Shown one piece after another: positions 9,828 to 13,613 of a stretch of DNA of 13,613 nucleotides (its first letter is position 1; each line of letters begins with the position of its first letter). The notes under the pieces were generated by a model. It had not been told where the DNA came from and did not search any database. It saw only the letters and a list, made by a program, of their open reading frames with translations. This DNA comes from Smittium culicis (lineage: Eukaryota > Kickxellomycota > Harpellomycetes > Harpellales > Legeriomycetaceae). The DNA is taken from assembly GCA_001970855.1 (NCBI GenBank), contig LSSN01000797.1, positions 6,911 through 20,523 of the forward strand, given 5' to 3'. A program made the position numbers and the translations under genes.

Positions 9828-9953
9828 TCTCCACAAACATATTAAATCATATATTAAATCTGGAATGATTAATATATTAAATCATATATTAAATTTGGAA
9901 TGTTTAATATATTAAATCATATATTAAAATAATATATTAAATATTTGTGGAGA
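9828..9953. repeat. 35-bp minisatellite enclosed by a 10-bp inverted repeat
   Basis: ATATTAAATCAT recurs at 9839, 9874 and 9909, an exact 35-bp spacing. The first two units are close to identical over most of their length (ATATTAAATCATATATTAAAT then TGGAATG), and the third diverges in its second half. The array sits between TCTCCACAAA (9828-9837) and TTTGTGGAGA (9944-9953), a perfect 10-bp inverted repeat. Because ATATTAAAT and its complement alternate, the whole tract could fold into a long imperfect hairpin. Confidence 0.85.
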
Positions 9954-11213
9954 TATTCAATATATTAATATATGCAGGTCATGTGCATAACACTGTATTA
10001 GCAATTTCAAACTTGCAAGCGGTGTGAATTAAACATATATGTAAATATGTATACCCACAAATGCAAATATTTTTAGCATTAATTATAATAACATTTTTTA
10101 ATTATAGAATATATTTTTAATATTTTTGTTTCTATTATTCTAATAGTATTTATAGTTAGTAATAATTGTTTAAACACAAAGCTAGAGATTAAAGGTAAAA
10201 AAGCAGCCTTGATTGCTTTAAATTTAACATCATCTAAAAAATATATCATTAAAAATAGTAAAATATATAAAGCACCAAAAAAAATATTAAATTTACAATT
10301 ATAAATATTATTTATAGATAAAAATATATAAAGGCTGATAGAGTCAAGAAGAAAAAGCGAGCTTAAATTAAATCACATATAAAAATAGTATTAAATCTAA
10401 ATGATTTCATTTGCTAATATTTTTTAATGCTAGAAAGTCGTAGATTTATAAAGGAAATGTACCTCTATATGTATTATTTATTATTAGGTAATAAATAATG
10501 TACTTTGTAAATACTAATTCATAATCGCATGAATAATTACTATAGCTAATTCGTTGATTCTTTTAGAAAATTTATGAGAATTATGTATAAATACTTTAGT
10601 AATAACCATAATTAGGAGGAGAGGGCTATATTTTTTTGAGAATAAAATACGAAAGATATTTATAATTAAAAAAACTTGAAAAGCAGACTATAAAACTAGT
10701 TATAACTGAGTTTTGAAAATTATGTTTATATCAAAATATAAGTAAATAAGCCCCATTCCAGTTGTTGAAAGTTTTGAATTAAAACAATTATAAAACAGAA
10801 AACGTTTTTTAGAAATATTTAGATATATTTAGTTTTGAATAAAATATGCATTATTTAATTAAATTAAATTTTAAATTAAACTAAAAGGGTTTTCTCATTT
10901 TACTTTGTTTCAAAAAAAAAAATTATTTAAATGTACTCATCATGTATAATCTATTATAATATTTTACCTGAGTAAGATAGATTACTTTAAAATAAAATAA
11001 TACAAATATTATAACTTGTATTTCAATTAGAATTATTAAGTCAGATTTTCCATTATTCCTTAAATTCCTAACAGGAAATAAATAATTTATTTATAAATTA
11101 AGTTTCCATTTTTTGATCTAAAATATTTTTGCATTTAAATTCTAAAATACTAGATTAAATTTCAAATAGCAATTTTAAGTGTCATTATTGTATATTCAAT
11201 CAATACTTACTTC
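9954..11213. other. AT-rich non-coding stretch
   Basis: I see no supportable gene. A 70-codon frame without a Met lies at 10092-10304 on the plus strand. It starts with a hydrophobic run and continues Lys-rich, but its base composition matches the background. A splice-donor-like CAG|GTAAAA occurs on the minus strand near 10970, without an identifiable exon. Confidence 0.6.
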
Positions 11214-11459
11214 TCAATTAAAATATCTCAAAAAGCTATAAATGTTTGAATATAATAAATCCAACAGAACAACAAATAATAAAAGAATGATTTTTGGGTT
11301 AGTCAAACCACATGTATATTTATAGCTGAAACATATATGTTGAGGTTTGTCATACTCCCCAGTTCTCGCAGTGAGTTTTTCAGTGTGAGAATCAAGTTCA
11401 GGGGCAAAGGTGGGATCAGTTTTTTTAATATCGTTCTCGGGAGATAGCTTGAACATCAT
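11214..11459 (-). CDS. Hypothetical 81-residue protein or first exon, unknown function
   Basis: The frame opens with two ATGs (11459 and 11456) in the context CAAAATGATG, with A at -3, a good eukaryotic initiation context. It closes at TAA 11216-11214. The first 55 or so residues are polar (MMFKLSPENDIKKTDP, then TFAPELDSHTEKLTARTGEY). The DNA coding for them is close to half G+C over about 80 bases (11340-11419), against roughly a fifth around it. The last 25 residues are hydrophobic (KIILLLFVVLLDLLYS) and AT-rich. They could be a membrane segment, or intron sequence if the exon ends earlier; GTATGA inside the GGGGAGTATGAC stretch is a possible donor. I recognise no family. It is unlike the LINE and could be a relic of another element. 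Confidence 0.35.
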   Translation of the reverse strand: MMFKLSPENDIKKTDPTFAPELDSHTEKLTARTGEYDKPQHICFSYKYTCGLTNPKIILLLFVVLLDLLYSNIYSFLRYFN

Positions 11460-12222
11460 TTTGGTTGATAAGGTTTGATTATTTAGTTTTATGCTTAGTT
11501 TTATGTATATTAATTATTAAAAAAATTAATACTAATTAAAGTTTGAAAATAGATTTAATTTTAGTGTTAAAGGCTAATATTTTTTTTATTATTTTTATTA
11601 TTATTTTTTTTGTTTTTTTTTATGGTTTTATAGTAAATTGTAAATTTAAAAGTTTTAAAGTATTCAAATTAAGGAAGTTTAATTTTAGAATTTTAAAAAA
11701 AATAGTATAAAAGAAAGATTTTATTTAATTATTATTCTTTTATTTTGTTAATTTTATTAGCATTTAAGGTTTAGTTTTAATACTTTTAAAATTTATTATA
11801 TTGACTTTCTAAAAAAATTCCACATCCTTCAGATAGGCATTTTCAATGTGGTTATTTATATGTAAAAAATATACGTGCTCTTCTATGTTGCTAAAAGTAT
11901 TAAAATTCATGTCAGTCTTATCGTAATTTAGTTGATGAGCCTTTTTATTTTTATGTTTGTTTTATTTTAGTTGTTGGACTTGACTAGATTTTTTTTATAA
12001 AATTTGAATAATTAAATTGAAGCTTCGATTATTATTATTATTATTATTTTAATTTTGAACAGATGTTATTAATGTACTAGAAATTGATAAGCTTAGACCA
12101 TTGTATTCGATAATTTGTAAAATACAATCTATCTTTAACGCTATATTATTATGTAACTGATTTCAAGTTATATTTAAAGTCTTTGTAGTTATATAAATTT
12201 AAATTAGAATTACTGGTATTTT
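11460..12222. other. AT-rich stretch upstream of the 81-codon frame
   Basis: This would hold the promoter of the minus-strand frame ending at 11459, but no TATA box or other element stands out from the A/T background. It contains T-rich tracts (11579-11622), a CCACAT/ATGTGG inverted pair around 11820-11855 and an (ATT)7 run. Nothing else is supportable. Confidence 0.5.
12028..12048. repeat. (ATT)7 microsatellite
   Basis: Seven perfect ATT units. This is a simple repeat. Confidence 0.95.
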
Positions 12223-12396
12223 TTATAGGCGAATAAAACTTATTAAGTAACTTCCAAAGACTTTATTCTGACGAATAAAAGCCTGAATGATAAGGGAGAT
12301 TAAATCTTCCTGATCACTTCCACATAGATAATTCTTTATATTTTTGCCCTTTTCAAATTTTATTTCACTTTTACTAGTATGATAAAATCTATGCAT
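12223..12396 (-). other. 57-codon open frame, possible gene relic
   Basis: The frame runs from ATG 12396-12394 to TAA 12225-12223 and includes YLCGSDQEDLISLIIQAFIR. The middle (about 12255-12325) is less AT-biased and uses mixed third positions, more like coding DNA than its flanks. Upstream the same frame reads on through one TGA into the G+C-rich islet at 12421-12510, as MTALSLLLPLCLTNWAIPMV. No family is recognised, and the length alone is not significant here. Confidence 0.15.
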
Positions 12397-12420
12397 TGGA
12401 AAAAAATGAACTCAATTTAC

Positions 12421-12545
12421 CATAGGAATGGCCCAATTTGTTAGGCACAAAGGGAGGAGTAAAGACAGGGCTGTCATGATTCAATCAAGACATTTCGGGA
12501 AAAGTGGAAATTTTTTTTTTCGATTTTCACAATCCCCATAAATCA
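12421..12545. other. G+C-rich islet with short frames on both strands
   Basis: Over 12421-12510 about 39 of 90 bases are G or C, roughly double the background. On the plus strand ATG 12428 opens a 37-codon frame (MAQFVRHKGRSKDRAVMIQS, then a Phe run) closing at TAA 12539-12541. On the minus strand the islet reads through as a hydrophobic segment joining the frame at 12223-12396. I cannot choose a strand or a function. A fragment of an old transposon or gene is the simplest reading. Confidence 0.3.
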
Positions 12546-12784
12546 AATGCTTAGTAATCAATTGTTTAGTAAATCAATAAGTTCAATTTTCCAAGAAAAA
12601 GATATTCTTGGAATAATTCCTTGAATTCAATAGTGTTAACAAATATATATAAATAGTTATAGATTTTATTGATAATGTTCTTTAGCAATAAAATATATTC
12701 TCTTTTAGTAATTTTCTACAATTACATAGTAAATAATATTCCACCCAGCGATCAAGTCCTGACAAGGGCTAAGGTTTGACTGAA

Positions 12785-12856
12785 ACTAAGACTAAGACTA
12801 AGACTAAGACTAAGACTAAGACTAAGACTAAGACTAAGACTAAGACTAAGACTAAG
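12785..12856. repeat. (ACTAAG)12 perfect hexamer array
   Basis: Twelve uninterrupted ACTAAG units (72 bp) follow a short G+C-richer leader (12741-12784, CCACCCAGCGATCAAG and on). The array stands at the left end of dispersed repeat copy B; copy A has only two units at the same place. Confidence 0.97.
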
Positions 12857-12865
12857 ATAGTCTTA
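12847..12865. repeat. Hairpin closing the ACTAAG array
   Basis: TAAGACTA (12847-12854), loop AGA, TAGTCTTA (12858-12865): a perfect 8-bp stem. The left arm is repeat sequence and the right arm is unique flank, so the junction itself is palindromic. Every upstream array unit can also pair with the same right arm. Confidence 0.85.
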
Positions 12866-13108
12866 TTTATTTAATATTATATTGATTATATATATTTAGT
12901 GAAATAAATATTATAAAATAAATAATACACTTAGATTTTTCTGAAAGATGGAAAAGGGTTACACTTTTACACTTATGAAGAAAAATATAAATGATATTAT
13001 TAAACAAAGATAATTATAAAAGAATTAATAATTTTCAAATAATACTTGCGGAATATTATGAAATGTTCTCAAGGTTCTAGAAGCGACTAGAAATTATCTC
13101 TAGATAAG

Positions 13109-13218
13109 ATTCCATAACATTTCATTGTATTCCAAAATGTTCCATTTTATCCCATTGCATTCCATTATGTTCTAGATGTTCCAATGTGTTTCATAATGTT
13201 CCATAAAGTTCTAGAGTA
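13109..13218. repeat. Degenerate 10-bp minisatellite, consensus RTTCCATNAT
   Basis: About eleven units in register: ATTCCATAAC, ATTTCATTGT, ATTCCAAAAT, GTTCCATTTT, ATCCCATTGC, ATTCCATTAT, a 9-bp GTTCTAGAT, then GTTCCAATGT and three more. Some units end in GTTCTAGA, the motif that also closes the dispersed repeats. The period is clear although the units are diverged, which suggests an old array. Confidence 0.85.
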
Positions 13219-13458
13219 TTTCTGTGGATAACACAATTAATAAAATGATTTTAATTTAGTTTAATATAATCTAAAGAAAATCCCCCGTCTGAAATAAGCG
13301 CGCTAATAAGAGGCTTTACATAATTTTTATCCCTGACTGCTTCTCGTACATAAATTTAATATTAGTGCATTTTGAGTATTCATTTTATATACATACAATT
13401 ATTTAATTAATAAAAGAACTATTTATATAATATAAATACATTATCATACTAATTAATA
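13219..13458. other. Unique spacer between two repeat arrays
   Basis: I see no gene. A small G+C-richer patch (13282-13315) contains CCCCC and the 8-bp palindrome AGCGCGCT. The rest is AT-rich and leads into the terminal hexamer array. Confidence 0.55.
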
Positions 13459-13613
13459 ATAACTATAACTATAACTATAACTATAACTATAACTATAACT
13501 ATAACTATAACTATAACTATAACTATAACTATAACTATAACTATAACTATAACTATAACTATAACTATAACTATAACTATAACTATAACTATAACTATAA
13601 CTATAACTATAAC
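13459..13613. repeat. Perfect (ATAACT)n array running off the right edge
   Basis: There are 155 bp of uninterrupted ATAACT, 25 full units plus five bases, without a single mismatch, and the array continues beyond the window. The complementary strand reads AGTTAT. It is G-poor (one G in six), and at this right-hand end the plus strand carries the C, the opposite of the usual layout for a telomere ending here. It is best called an internal satellite or microsatellite unless shown otherwise. Confidence 0.97.

Larger units (their letters stand above)
12785..13104 (+). repeat. Dispersed repeat, copy B
   Basis: This is the second copy of the repeat at 9533. The order is ACTAAG array, then 59 bases, then the identical 18-bp core AAATAAATAATACACTTA (12916-12933), GATGGAAAAGGGTTACAC, and finally a CTAG-rich end with AAATGTTCTCAAGGTTCTAG (13061-13080). 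Both copies then pass into a different minisatellite. Divergence is high outside these marks. The true boundaries are unknown. Confidence 0.5.

Noticed and set aside
9839..9943. CRISPR array
   Set aside because: The 35-bp units are directly tandem, without unique spacers, and the setting is eukaryotic.
10092..10304. 70-codon plus-strand frame with a hydrophobic start and Lys-rich end
   Set aside because: It has no Met and no composition shift. By rough estimate about one such frame is expected by chance in this much AT-rich DNA.
13459..13613. Telomere at the right end
   Set aside because: The unit is G-poor and the outward strand carries the C, the reverse of a chromosome end here. Kept as a satellite, with the telomere possibility listed as a check.

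Overview
The window looks like gene-poor nuclear DNA from a eukaryote. By eye roughly four bases in five are A or T. The only recognisable protein-coding material is a decayed non-LTR (LINE) retrotransposon on the minus strand. There is no bacterial gene organisation, rRNA or tRNA. The host cannot be named from this sequence. The ORF1 plus APE-endonuclease/RT layout fits the L1 superfamily, including fungal Zorro-type relatives, so an AT-rich fungus, protist or invertebrate is possible.

Layout. Positions 1 to about 4960 hold the LINE, read right to left. ORF1 (about 4912 to 3351) has an RRM-like core and a broken CCHC zinc knuckle. ORF2 (3288 to the left edge) has an APE-type endonuclease, a reverse transcriptase and an L1-style C-terminal region, and it is cut off by the window edge. 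Both frames carry many in-frame stops and about a dozen frameshifts. The RT active site YADD reads YADY, so this copy is dead.

Positions about 4961 to 11200 are AT-rich non-coding DNA with short tandem repeats, long perfect palindromes and the first copy of a dispersed repeat (about 9533 to 9823). Next to that copy is a 35-bp minisatellite enclosed by a 10-bp inverted repeat.

Positions 11200 to 12550 contain two small patches of much higher G+C in an AT-rich background. One lies in an 81-codon minus-strand frame with a good initiation context, possibly a first exon of unknown function. The other is an unassigned islet at 12421 to 12510.

Positions 12785 to 13613 are repeat-dense. They hold a perfect 12-copy hexamer (ACTAAG), a second copy of the dispersed repeat, a 10-bp-period minisatellite, and a perfect 155-bp array of ATAACT that runs off the right edge.

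No cooperating gene set is visible. The biological content is a dead retrotransposon plus a repeat landscape, possibly heterochromatic or subtelomeric. I see no convincing new functional system. The most interesting points are the pattern of LINE decay, the paired repeat architecture and the terminal hexamer array.
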